64,000 bases of DNA from Deroplatys truncata (GCA_030765065.1 CM060990.1:675489618-675553617), one strand, 5' to 3'. Counted from the first letter of the stretch, positions 42,686-52,502 are shown. Program-made: numbers and translations. The notes: generated by a model not told the origin, from the sequence alone.

Positions 42686-43967
42686 CGAGGGGCACTATGA
42701 GCCTAATAATTAAAACAAAGTAATTTCTAAACGAAAACTGCTTTATTGTTTTTCAAAATATTCTCCTTTATGATCAATACACTTTTGCATCCGTTTGAAC
42801 CATTTGTCAAAGCGTTTATTCCAGTCTTCTTGAGACACCTCCAAAACATGCTTTTTGAAGGCATCAACGGCTTCTTCTGTAGACGAAAATCGTTGTCTAC
42901 GCAATTTATTCTTGATGTTCGGGAACAAAAAGAAGTCATTGGGTGCCAAATCAGGACTGTATGGCGGATGACCCATCAATTGGTTTTTTGAGCCTTCAAA
43001 TACTCTTTTGTTAGACGAGATGTGTGTGCGCTCGCATTGTCTTGATGAAGAACGATTCTGCGGTTCTTGTTGGTTTTCCTTACTTTACCGAAGACTTCCG
43101 GCAAACAAATGGTTGTGTACTATTCGGCATTGACCGTTTTACGTTCCTCTAGAGGCACTGTTGGCACATGGCCAGTTTTGCTGAAAAAGCAGGCGACCAT
43201 TTGCTTCGAAGTGCTTCAAGTGCGAACAACTTTTGTTGAATTTGCTTCATCTTGAAACACCCATACAGTCGACTGCTGTTTACGTTCCGGCTCATACGCA
43301 TAGATCCATGATTCGTCACCTGTTACAATCTTATATACGTCTTTTGAGGCACCGCCATTGTATTTCTTGAGCATTTTTATACACCAATCGACACGAGCAT
43401 CCTTTTGAGATTGCGTCAAATTATGTGGGATCCAACGAGAGCAAACATTTTTCACGGCTAAATAATCATAGAATATTTTATATATGCTGGTGGAACTAAT
43501 GCCTAGGGTTGCCTCAATCTCATAATATGTAGCATGATGATCTATCATTATTAAGTTTTGCACAACATCAATGTTTTCTGTCACAACAACTGATTTTGGA
43601 CCACCTTCACAAACTTCATCATTGAGCGAACGGCGGCCACGATTAAATCCGTTATACCAGCGTTTCACAGTGGCAAAGGATGGAGCTTCGTCGCCAAATG
43701 TGGAAGTTAGTTGATCGATGCACTCTTGTCTTCATAATCCACGTCGAAAATCGTAATAAATCATTGCACGAACATTTTCACGAGTTAATTCCATGTTTTT
43801 GTTGACACACAGTTTTCAAGTTAGTGTAAACAAAACAAATGACGCTCTATTGACAAAATGCTTGAAGTAGATTATGGTAAAAAATGTCAAACTTTCCATT
43901 GGAAACGTCAGATGGCACCTACAACATTCAGGGTTGCCAAGGCTCAAAATATAAATAGTGCCCCTCG
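42686..43967 (-). mobile_element. Mariner transposon inserted in the satellite
   Basis: 1,282-bp element with perfect 13-bp terminal inverted repeats (CGAGGGGCACTAT at the left, ATAGTGCCCCTCG at the right) flanked by TA at 42,684-42,685 and 43,968-43,969. Removing the element and one TA restores CTACTACG-TATA-GTAAGTAGGG, the usual satellite sequence apart from one base (CGCATAGTAAG in other copies). Both the TA duplication and the length are what mariner elements show. The element carries one dead transposase gene on the minus strand. Confidence 0.95.
42743..43794 (-). pseudogene. Mariner transposase, inactivated
   Basis: Mariner-family DDD transposase of about 350 codons, the usual family length. 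The start ATG is at 43,794-43,792 (MELTREN) and the stop follows EYFEKQ at 42,743. Visible landmarks: an N-terminal helix-turn-helix region, GDESWIYAYEPE with the first catalytic Asp (43,315-43,317), HQDNASAHTS with the second (43,039-43,041), and PPYSPDLAPNDFFLF with the third (42,950-42,952), the D34D arrangement of mariner. Three in-frame stops break it: TGA at 43,734-43,732, TGA at 43,218-43,216 and TAG at 43,122-43,120, the last where the family normally has Trp before YTTICLPE. A frameshift lies in an A6 run near 42,985-42,990, just before the third Asp. All three catalytic residues survive, so decay is moderate. The protein cannot be made whole from this copy. Confidence 0.95.
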
Positions 43968-44079
43968 TAGTAAGTAGGGTAAGTATTGCATTCCACGCAA
44001 GAATAAGATAACGAGGTTTCACCGGAAATACATGTTTTGAAGCCCCTGATCCAAAAAGGAACTTTTTTCTAAAAAGATC

Positions 44080-44120
<41 letters not shown>

Positions 44121-44284
44121 TTTGAACAGTATAACTCAGAAACTAAAAGTCGGGTAAATACAAATATGGTATAGCGTTCAGTATCTTTCGAAGTTGCGAC
44201 ACGAAGATTTTCAAGAAAATCCCCCCACTTCATACTGCCCTTTACATGGCATATTTTTCAAAAGTTTTGATTTTCTGAAAAACC
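43968..44284 (+). repeat. Satellite monomer remainder beyond the mariner
   Basis: Continuation of the interrupted monomer: GTAAGTAGGGTAAGTATTGC, then the A-type order of motifs, a GT tract at 44,082-44,119, GAACAGTATAACTCAGAAAC, and CATACTGCCCTTTACATGG. It is more diverged than any copy in the array and stops abruptly at TTTTGATTTTCTGAAAAACC, where a transposase fragment begins. This is the right end of the array. Confidence 0.88.
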
Positions 44285-44288
44285 AACT

Positions 44289-44563
44289 TTATGAAAGGAG
44301 ATGCCGAAACTGGCCACCGTCGTTGTCCATACATTTTTGGCACCTCTTTAGGAAGCTATTCATCACTCGCTGTAGTTCACGTTGAGAAATGCTGGCAATT
44401 TCCTGGCGGATATTTTGTTTTAATTCTTCCATGGTGTGTGGGTTTGTCTTGAACACTTTGTTTTAAGTTACCCCAGAGATAAAAATCGCAGGGAGTTAGG
44501 TCTGGGGACCGAGGGGGGCCACAAATCTCTACTAATAATTCTGTCCTTGAACACACTTTCATA
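44289..44563 (-). pseudogene. Tc1/mariner-superfamily transposase C-terminal fragment
   Basis: Reading right to left, one frame gives VFKDRIISRDLWPPRSPDLT followed by PCDFYLWGNLK. After a frameshift near 44,445 a second frame gives MEELKQNIRQEIASISQREL, then MNSFLKRCQKCMDNDGGQF and a stop at 44,291-44,289. WPPRSPDLTPCDFYLWG is the conserved block around the last catalytic Asp of a Tc1/mariner-like DDE family common in insects. Only about 90 C-terminal residues remain; the first two catalytic residues are absent. It abuts the end of the satellite array. The GC-rich stretch upstream gives no continuing homology that I recognise. Confidence 0.8.
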
Positions 44564-46687
44564 AAGTTAAAGCCTTTAAAAGTAGTTTTAAAAATATATG
44601 GTTTCATCCGCGCCTTTCTATGATAGCGGCAGACGGCAACGAGCGCCGAGGACGCGGACAGGAAAAACACCGCGCAGCTGGTTCGTAGTCGTTTGGCTCT
44701 CTCTGTATTACCACACTCAACTGAAATTAAGTAACAATATAACGTGAATGAAGCAGGGTTTGATGCCCAGGACAAATGTTTTTGGTAAAATTCTGGATAA
44801 CTGTATATTTTATAATTTTTGCAAAAGCGAACTGTTTGTGTTGGAAGTCAAATATATCAATGGATTGCTTTGAAGAAAAGAATATTTTAAGTTTTATACA
44901 ACTTTACTTATGTAGGTATATTTTAACCACTTCAGATGCCCCATGTAGAACAGCTTCTTATAATGTTTATAAGAAAACTGCTAATATTCTACACTCTCCA
45001 GTTTGTAGCATTCTTTATTTTCCTGCAATAAAATCTTTAGCACATTGTATCAATTATACCTAAAATTCTGTGAATTTCTTTGTTTGAAATCTGACGTAAG
45101 CGTTTTAATAATTAGTTGACTTTCTTTCATAGCATTTGGCAAAAATGAGTGATAAGTATTGAAAAACGTAATGAAAACAGATTACTTTTAAGGGCAGAGA
45201 GGTGGTTTTAGATTCCAGAACTGCGCTTCTGTGTTGGCTGGCACCATAACAATTTTAGTATAGCGCCATCTATCAAATTTAAAATTTATTACTGCCCAAA
45301 ATCTGTATTTTCAAAATTTCGTAAATTTTCACAGGTTGGTCCCCTTAATGCGTGAAGGAAGAGTGGGAGAGTGGGAGGGAAGGTAGGAAGGAGAATCCAA
45401 TGGATATGAGAAAAAAGTTTATTCTGTAACAGTAGTTTTGGGAAAACTTCATGTTTTACAATTTTTTTAAACACTTCTTTCATTTTCTACTCTCATCAAA
45501 ATCCATTTAACATTTTACCTAAGTGTGTCTCTGTGGAATGGTTCATGTGCTTGGAGGACGTTTAGTGATATATTTGAATAGATGGCTCATAATGGTTTAG
45601 AAAAAGGGTTTTTTTTTTAGGGAGAAACAGGTTTACAGCCCTAACATCATCAAGGCAAAGGATCACTGAAAACTGTGAAAAAGTTATGAAAAAGTGCGTT
45701 TTCTGGTTTTTTCCCCCAAAGATACCTATGTTTGGATCCTAGCTTTCAGAACACCTCCCAGTTTCTGCCCTCCAATTGTTTTAAGGTACAAATACTCCGC
45801 TTGTAAGTTTTGCAAATTACACACCAGGAATTTAAAGTTTATTTCAATCCTTGTTTGCTCCATTTCAAGTTTTTTGAAATTCTGACATATGGAGGATTTG
45901 AAATTAAACGTTACCAGATTTTTAGGCGATGTTTGCTTTTAATTTGTAATTTTCCGGATTATTTACTGAAATCTGAACTGCATTAACAATTGGAAAATGT
46001 TTTTTGTAAGGAAATGTCTATAAAACACACGGGTATGAAATTTGACCGCTAGAGAGCATTTCAATAACTGACATATTTAGTTTACTTCTTCAAAATCCAC
46101 AGTATATATAACAGTTTTATACAGCATTAAATCAATTAAATAATTTGTAATTAATTGCACATTATTTAAAAGCGAAGATTCAGAATTAGCACAGCATTAC
46201 TTGCGTAGTTAGGAGCGTATATTCAAATTTTCAGCAATTTTGTAACTATCCCTAGTCCTAAATATGTATATTGCATTGCAGATGGAGTACATTACGATAC
46301 AAATATGGCTTTCTTTATTCTCGGGTATACAGTTCCAGTTATCTTGAGCTATGGATGGTGTGACGAGTGGCTGCGGAAGGTTAGCTTACTGCAAATGTTT
46401 CCTGCCACATAAAACTGGTCTGTAGCTTGCAGAGGTCTTAAAAAACATGAGTTGCCTGCAATTTTCAACCAGAACCTCACAAGACAAAACAAGCACTGAA
46501 CAGGTAAGCCGTTTTGTGTCAACAAAATGCCGCCAGTGCGACTTGGTGACGGTCTGCTCTCCCAATAATAGCCATAAAGTTGTTTCCTTAAAACGTGACT
46601 TCTGCGGGTTTGCAAAGTCAAAACAAATACCACGCACTGTTCATTCACATAAGCTGTTTCTTTGTCCCGAGTAAGCCGAGCTAATTT
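44564..46687. other. No recognisable gene
   Basis: AT-rich sequence with no ORF that resembles a known family. A GC-rich patch at about 44,610-44,690 (CGGCAGACGGCAACGAGCGC) stands out from its surroundings. A G/A-rich run lies at 45,352-45,393. The short ORFs here, including a 75-residue frame at 46,447-46,674, show no domain that I recognise, and I do not call them genes. Confidence 0.5.
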
Positions 46688-46858
46688 TAGGGAGAAATAT
46701 ATATGTTGTGTTACATTCCTATAAATTTCCCCACTCACTGTCGTTTATTTTATACTGCTTCCACCCGCTATTCTTTAGTTTCCTTACTAGTTTCGTTGTA
46801 GGTACAAGGGGTATAGGGAAAACCGGATCGATAGTCAGATGTTTCAAAGCTATTCCAC
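46688..46858 (+). repeat. Unnamed dispersed repeat, copy 1
   Basis: Matches the stretch at 48,016-48,238 in the same orientation: shared blocks include TTGTGTTA, ATAAATTTCC, TATACTGCTTCCAC, TTTCGTTGTAGGTA, CAAGGGG/TAAGGGG and AGATGTTT. Copy 2 holds about 70 bp between the TTCCAC and TTTCGTTG blocks that are much shorter here. No coding potential or terminal repeats seen, so the class is unknown. Confidence 0.7.
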
Positions 46859-48015
46859 CCCTTATCACCTGAGTTTAAGAATTTAACGTAAACACTAATT
46901 AATTATCATTGTAGTTACAATGCCTGGTGTTGAAGTTTTTATTTACTCTGAATGAATAAACTTTATTTGTGTGTCTTTTATACGCAATCCTTTTTATAAT
47001 ATTCCGCTTATAAACTAACTTAACCTATGTACAAATTTTCTTGCCAGCTATACTGCCCATTTTGCCTGGCACCCTGGCCCTATGGCTCAGCTGAGCAGCC
47101 CTTGCTGCCCTTAATCACCTATGATTCATCCTCTCCCTCCTCTGTTTGCCCTTCTACCTTTCTTATCTCTCTTACTTTTCTAATCTATTTCTCCTTTACT
47201 TTCTTTAAGAACTCCCCCATATTTTTATTTTTATTTGCTTCTTTTTTCATTTACTATATGCTAGTTCTTTCTCAAGTGCAACCAGGAGAGCATCACAAAT
47301 GTTACTTTTAATTATGAAATTCTCACCCAAAAATCTAAGCCGGTATAACATATTTCTAGCTTTTATACATAACTTTATGCCCGAATATTCAATTCCAAAC
47401 ACAAAGCAATAAGAAGAGAAGGGGTGTATAGCTAAACTTCTATGTAAGATTCGAACTGGCGCTTTCATACCACTCAGCTATTTCATACCCTGACACTATA
47501 GTGCATTTGCTTTAAGTTGAAACATGGAAAGTAGATAGCACTATATTCCACACGAGCTGTTAATCCTTAACTGCCTAATCTCAAAAACTTTACTATTGAA
47601 ACTTACTATTTAAAATCTGGGTTAGGTTGCAACATGAGATTTAAGAGAACAACCAACATCTGCTTGTAACAATACGAAAGCCGGCGAAGCAATGACGGCC
47701 GAAGATATCAGGATATTTTCCATATTTCACTGCCAAAGTGCAGTGGCAACAACACTACAGCTGATACTGAGAGACTAGGCAGTGAAGAGTGACTGTGGCA
47801 GGGTTTCTCAGCACTAGGACCGTGATTAGCACATCCCTCTCCTACACCGGTCAGGTAGCGGTTGCAACTTAAACCTTACGTGCTGCAGGTGTTTTTAAAT
47901 GTTCAAGTTTAGCTTTTACTGCAAAGTTTGTTCCTGCTTCCAAACTTTCCTTATATTTTACATCTCTTTAACATGACTTTAAGCCGCTATTGGATTAGTA
48001 GTGCCGATCTAACCC
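46859..48015. other. No recognisable gene; pyrimidine-rich tract
   Basis: Contains a strongly pyrimidine-rich stretch at about 47,120-47,260 (CTCTCCCTCCTCTGTTTGCC and following). On the minus strand at about 47,450-47,490, TAGCTGAGTGGTATGAAAG and AGTTCGAATCTT recall tRNA promoter boxes, but they are too close together for a tRNA; a decayed SINE head is possible. Nothing else could be assigned. Confidence 0.45.
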
Positions 48016-48238
48016 CTAGGAAAAAGTATTTATACGTTGTGTTAAAGTCATATAAATTTCCCTCCTCACTATCGTGTGTTTTTATACTGCTTCCACACGC
48101 TATTATTACCAAAGCTTATTTGTCTAATTCATGTTACTCGGGATAAACATTTGCAGAAATAGCTTCACTACTCATTTCGTTGTAGGTATAAGGGGAACAG
48201 AGGAAACCGAATCGAAAGTTAGATGTTTAAAAGCTAGT
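48016..48238 (+). repeat. Unnamed dispersed repeat, copy 2
   Basis: Second, diverged copy of the repeat at 46,688-46,858, with about 70 extra bases around 48,105-48,175. It is followed by unassigned AT-rich sequence up to the inverted repeat at 48,400. Confidence 0.7.
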
Positions 48239-48399
48239 CATATGCTGGGCTTGAAATTCCACAGATTTTACATGATATCGATAAACAACTAAATAGTGCC
48301 TGCACTTGAAAAAATACAAAATATATAAAAATTCAAACTAATAATAAAGGATATTCCGGAAATGGCTGATGCAATAATAGTTATTTATTCAATGATCCT

Positions 48400-48484
48400 A
48401 TAATGGGAGTTAAGACGGGGGTGACGAGTAACTTTCGTCGTGAGCGAGGGTCGAAAACTTCAGGAGCGTCTTAATAACCATTAT
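48400..48484. repeat. Imperfect inverted repeat upstream of recombinase relic
   Basis: Left arm 48,400-48,417 (ATAATGGGAGTTAAGACG) and right arm 48,467-48,484 (CGTCTTAATAACCATTAT) are near reverse complements, about 15 of 18 positions, around a 49-nt GC-richer centre that includes GACGAGTAACTTTCGTCG. It could fold as a stem-loop or be part of a transposon end. It lies about 190 bp before the recombinase-like frame. Confidence 0.6.
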
Positions 48485-48675
48485 TAGAGAGTTACATACA
48501 ATATTTTTTTTACGACTTTTAGATATAGGTACAATAAATATTTAATATTTAAATGCACACGAAAGAAAATAAAAATGCGATAAATCAATTTCTCGATACG
48601 TGTTTTAGATGCGCTTCGATAACAAGTGAATATCAATTCAAGCTCGCATGTTGATTTTACAAGCTGGAGACAGAA

Positions 48676-49101
48676 ATGTATATTAGTGAATTTGAAGAGG
48701 TGGAATTCAGTTCCACACCTCCTGATATCCTGGAGGAGGCGAGGAATGTAAGCAAGAATTTACTTCCTGAAAAATCAAAGAAAATGTATGAAAAGTTGTT
48801 TGGCAAGTTCATGGTTTGGCGAGCAAGAAAAACTAACTTCATTGTCAGAAGATGTGCTCATAGTTTACTTTGAAGAAATGTCAAAAACAATGAAATTCCC
48901 AACCCTGTGGACAAATTATTCGGTAATGAAAACTACTCTAAAACATGGAACTGATATATCCAAGTATAAAAAGTTGTATTACCTGTTAAAACAGAAATCT
49001 GCAGGGTACGTAGGGAAAAAACCAAAAACATTTTGAACAAATGAAATTAAAACCTTCATTGATGAAGCACCTGACAATACGTATCTATTGATAAATGTAT
49101 G
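48676..49101 (+). pseudogene. Crypton-like tyrosine recombinase, N-terminal relic
   Basis: The frame opens at ATG 48,676 with MYISEFEEVEF, then PPDILEEARNVSKNLLPEKS and KKMYEKLFGKFMVW. Near 48,820 it shifts by one base into EQEKLTSLSEDVLIVYFEEM, then TLWTNYSVMKTTLK and ISKYKKLYYLLKQKSAGYVG. A TGA at 49,034-49,036 interrupts, after which TNEIKTFIDEAPDNTYLL continues in frame. The order matches the helical N-terminal (core-binding) domain of insect proteins related to Crypton tyrosine recombinases, with the LLPEKS block and the bundle ending in the K-rich segment. The catalytic domain (Arg-His-Arg-Tyr) is absent, so this is a truncated, doubly broken fragment. The family assignment is from memory of such insect proteins and is only moderately certain. 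Confidence 0.6.
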
Positions 49102-49148
49102 TAAATATGACTATTTCAGTGGCTCTGAGTAGGACAGCGCGGAAATGC

Positions 49149-49190
49149 AGAAATCTGTATTGAAATGGACTTCATTTGACACAGATTTCT
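49149..49190. repeat. Hairpin-forming inverted repeat
   Basis: Perfect 10-bp arms AGAAATCTGT (49,149-49,158) and ACAGATTTCT (49,181-49,190), with a second small inverted pair AAATG/CATTT inside the loop. It lies between the recombinase relic and the inverted satellite copy. Function unknown. Confidence 0.6.
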
Positions 49191-49235
49191 AACAGCAAAT
49201 GAACACATTTAAGTACAGGAGACGAAAAAAAATTG

Positions 49236-49625
49236 AAATAAATTGTGTGTTTTAAAGATATCTACATTTTGTTTTGTGTGAAGTGCGTTTTTGTCTCTGT
49301 TAGGGTTGAGCAGTTATACAAAGTTCCTTCTAAATGAAGAGGACTTCAGAGGTCATTCCAAAGCTATTCAAGATATACGTTTTAATTGTCATATAAATAT
49401 CTTAAATATACCTATATTTTAATTAAAATCGTTAGAGCCATTTTTTAAAAATCCAAAATATCGAACAGTTTCCACGTAAAGGGTAGTTTGGGGTTGGGGC
49501 ATTTTCTTGAAACTTTTCCTGTCGCATTTTTGAAAGATATTGAACTTATATGCCAAGTTTGGTATTTATTGAACACTTGGTTCTGGAGTTATCAGTTTCC
49601 AGACACCACGAACGCACACACGGAC
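49236..49625 (-). repeat. Solitary diverged satellite monomer, inverted
   Basis: On the minus strand this matches the satellite monomer over several hundred bases in the same order. On the plus strand one reads AAATTGTGTGTTTTAA, ATCTACATTTTG, TTTTGTCTCTGTTAGGGTT, TTAATTAAAATCGTTAGAGCC, ACGTAAAGGGTAGTTTGGGG, GTCGCATTTTTGAAAG, and CCAAGTTTGGTATTTATT, each the reverse complement of a satellite block. Divergence is much higher than within the array. The copy lies about 5 kb beyond the array's end and in the opposite orientation. Confidence 0.85.
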
Positions 49626-51145
49626 CTACTTTGTAGGTATAGACAAATTAAAAAGAATATGTATCTAGGAGACACTCAATCAATTTTGAGAATTATCTTC
49701 ACCATTGTAAAGCACTGTTCTTCCGGATGGACAAAGGTTGTAAACTATATAAAAACATTAAAACTGGGAGTTTAAGCAGCCTTTCATATTCATGTCACCG
49801 AATTTCAATTCGGTTTCGGAATGTAAATATTAAGAGTATATACTGTCACTTTATTTGCAAACATGGCAAATCCAGCATTTAAGGATGATGAATGGGCAGC
49901 TTAAAATCTACAGTTTACTGTTAACGTTCCTTTTTTTAACATATATTTATTGTCTTTTAATAATCCTATAATTTAGAAATCCAAAAAAAGTTAATTTTAC
50001 ATTTTTATAACACCAGAACTAACTACTATAAAATTGGCTGCCTGATATTCCTAGAATTTATTAGTTAACAGCTCCAAAGAGTTGATAAAGTATGATAAAA
50101 TTGTCGTCAATTCCATATTCTTAACATTCTCTGTGGTTCTATAATATAACATTTCATCATAATGGGAAGTGCAAGAGTATGGCTAATGTGCAGCAATAAT
50201 TATTCATCACTAAAGCAGTTGATCAGTTGAATAAAGGGAACTTAATTTGAATTTCCCATTTTGGGAACCAGGAACTGATGCATGCACCAAATTCTCTTTT
50301 GATAATGTAAACGTAGTTTTTTTTTTGCATCCTATAGTAACATACCTGCTTCTTTCATTATGAAAACAGGTCCCTTTTGTATGAATTAGGCTCTTATGGC
50401 CCTGTTTTTAACTTTTCAACACTTTGGAGGTGCACTTCCTTGACATTGACAGAATCCATAGAGGAACAACAGCTCCTTTTATAAAGGACATGATGATATA
50501 AACCATGTATTGGCAGAAACATTTCAAGGAAGGTGAGTGTTCTGCAATAAAACATGAACTTGAGGTGTGTAAAATCCGAGAAGGGATTGTACAAAAAATA
50601 CCCCCATGATAATTTTCATAGAAAGTTATTTTTTTGAACATCTGGGTTTTAGGAAAGTAACAGAAGTGTTTGTTTTCCGTTTTGAATGAAATCTTCGATA
50701 TCTGAAATAGAAATATACATTTGTATCAGTAAAATTTGTACCTTGACATTTTTTACGTGTTAATGACCAACGTACCCTCTTTAGGAACAGCCTCTATTTT
50801 GAAAAAAGTAATGTTTTACCAGAATAAGAGTAAACAATGAATTTCCCTCTGATTTCGCTGAAGTTCGATATCCAGGAGTATTTTAGTATGGCTTTGATGA
50901 AACTTGAGTTTAAGAATCTACAATTTTTAATCCCTGCACTCTTAAAACATCTGCTGAAAATGTTCTACAATTATACTATAGGGGCCAACAAAATCGTAAG
51001 TTACGATACAACTTGCAAAAAGCATGCAATCCTTACTTTCAATCATATAGTAGTTTGAAATTTCTAAAAATTGTGTTTATCTTTGTTTTCTACCCCTATT
51101 ATACCTACTACTTAGCAAATTTGTGCACTTGAGCTTTAGGACACT
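49626..51145. other. No recognisable gene
   Basis: About 1.5 kb of AT-rich sequence. I checked both strands of the short ORFs (for example 50,394-50,641 minus and 50,837-51,058 plus) and found no motif that I know, no terminal repeats and no SINE boxes. Confidence 0.5.
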
Positions 51146-51312
51146 TTTTTTATTTATTTATGGATGACCTTTAACTGCTGTGGTTCTTAGCATCCCATTT
51201 TATATTGGACATGAAAGGCCGGTAGTTTTGCTCAGAGGCCTCTTTATCAGGCTTGAGGTTCTTTTACGTGCCGTAAATCTACGACATGGACCACTGTCTT
51301 TACTTACCGAAT

Positions 51313-52013
51313 CAACAAACACAAACGTCCACTCTCACTTTTTGACCGCTCCATAACCGATGAAACCTCAGCCGAAGAAGTCCTCGAATTCCTAAACCTC
51401 TTAATCCAGTGAAACTCCCATTGATTACACATTGCCAACAATAGTACCTTCAGTTTCAGAAGCACACAACGACCACTCTTCATCTGCAGCCAATCCCCCG
51501 CCCATAGCAGAGGCAACACCACGAACAGCGCAGCAAGAGCCCGCAGCCCACCGGCCACCCAGCCCCGGACCACCGGACCAAACCACGGCAACCGACGGTA
51601 AACCCTCGCCACATCCTCCATTCCGTACACCATAACCTTCACACACTCGCGAAATCTCATTTAGATATAAGTCGTAGCTCCAAACGCATCTCTTATCACT
51701 AATACCAATAGCTCACTTCACGCACTAACCAGTCAGGCTTGTCATGGCTGGCGCCGGGAAACCGCACCGACACGCTTGCATGCCCGCACGAGTAGAACTA
51801 AGCGATACTAACCGGGTTGCTTCCGCGGAACCCGAACACCTTCCTCACTACACCTCCACCACACACTTGCACGCAACTACTAACAAAGCACCCACCCCTT
51901 TAGCCTGCATGTTTAGCTACTAACAGCATGTGCATGGGGAGACGATGTAGCCTCTGAGGATGATCGTCACCGGGGGCGGCGAGTGTGGGGCCGCCCCCAC
52001 CAAAAAAATTTGG
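51313..52013. other. GC-rich, strand-skewed insert inside the SINE
   Basis: About 0.7 kb, much richer in G+C than its surroundings, with C strongly in excess of G on the plus strand in 51,425-51,900. Open frames exist on both strands (118 residues minus 51,304-51,660; 67 residues plus 51,432-51,635, Pro-rich), but neither resembles a family that I know and each is the shadow of the other. I could not find terminal repeats or a target duplication that would define the insert, so it may be an unknown element, captured host DNA, or part of a longer composite SINE. Confidence 0.55.
51972..51998. repeat. Strong GC hairpin
   Basis: Perfect 9-bp arms GGGGGCGGC (51,972-51,980) and GCCGCCCCC (51,990-51,998) around a 9-nt loop. 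It lies at the edge of the GC-rich insert, next to the run of A's that borders the SINE head. It could be an end signal of the inserted element. Confidence 0.8.
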
Positions 52014-52133
52014 AAGGAAGCCATGCTAAGGATTTTTACTCCCAAAAAGATCCATCGCTCTCCGCCGGGCTTGAACCTGCTACCTCTGGAACTAGAGGTT
52101 ACCATGGTAACCACTACACCACGGAGGACGACT

Positions 52134-52502
52134 CTTTAGCACTTGGTGAAATTTATAGGGATATTACAACTTCAACAAACTATCCCTACTCATACATTCA
52201 AACCCTTACGTTGAAATATGTTTCCAAATTTGATCAATCTGGTTAAAATTTTAGATTATATACCCTGGATATGGGTGAAAATATTAAGCTACTCATGACC
52301 TTTAAAACCAACCCTGTCCTTTATTTCCAACTCCCTACTAGCAGAATAAATGTGTGCAATGCTGGGTAAGACATCTAGTGTATGTATAACCTAATTTACT
52401 GTGCCCTGTGATAAGAAAATAATGTATGCTAACAAAATAATAACATAATAGCGATAATAGAATTGCTACATAACAAAAATGTTGTGTGTTTTAAGCAATA
52501 CA
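52134..52502. other. No recognisable feature
   Basis: About 370 bp of AT-rich sequence between the split SINE and the first recognisable LINE codons. It may include more decayed LINE sequence, but nothing could be aligned by eye. Confidence 0.4.

Larger units (their letters stand above)
51146..52133 (-). mobile_element. tRNA-derived SINE split by a GC-rich insert
   Basis: On the minus strand the 5' end (52,133 down to about 52,014) is a tRNA-like head: an A box near 52,121-52,109 (TGGTGTAGTGGTT) and a B box at 52,077-52,067 (GGTTCAAGCCC), followed by GCGATGGATCTTTTTGGG. The 3' part (about 51,312 to 51,146) holds GTAGATTTACGGCACGTAAA, CCTCTTTATCAGGCTTGAGG in complement, and an ATAAATAAATAAAAAAA tail. 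Both parts match the intact SINE at 53,641-53,912, where they are adjacent; here about 0.7 kb of GC-rich DNA separates them. The head most resembles tRNA-Val or tRNA-Glu type sequences. No protein is encoded by SINEs; they move using LINE proteins. Confidence 0.8.

Noticed and set aside
44284..44570. 13-bp inverted repeat AACTTTATGAAAG / CTTTCATAAAGTT bounding the Tc1/mariner-like fragment
   Set aside because: It looked like terminal repeats of a short element, but one arm contains the gene's stop codon and the other touches coding sequence. No target duplication is visible, and AT-rich chance is plausible.
46349..46738. Overlapping ORFs of 129, 83 and 75 residues on both strands
   Set aside because: No domain, mutual shadows, and no start context or neighbours that support coding.
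47027..47311. 94-residue plus-strand ORF
   Set aside because: It follows a pyrimidine-rich tract that yields a Ser/Phe/Leu-rich translation. It resembles a membrane protein only because of composition.
47440..47500. tRNA-like boxes on the minus strand
   Set aside because: The A-like and B-like boxes are only about 15 nt apart, too close for a tRNA; at best a deleted SINE head.
49093..49116. Possible tiny intron (GTATGTAAAT...TTTCAG) after the recombinase relic
   Set aside because: About 23 bp is too short for a spliceosomal intron, and no homologous coding sequence follows.
51304..51660. 118-residue minus-strand ORF in the GC-rich insert as a gene
   Set aside because: It overlaps a comparable plus-strand frame, has no recognisable domain, and is explained by high GC giving few stop codons.
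52014..52133. True tRNA gene on the minus strand
   Set aside because: The A and B boxes are good, but the sequence continues into a SINE body shared with 53,641-53,912, and the cloverleaf is imperfect.
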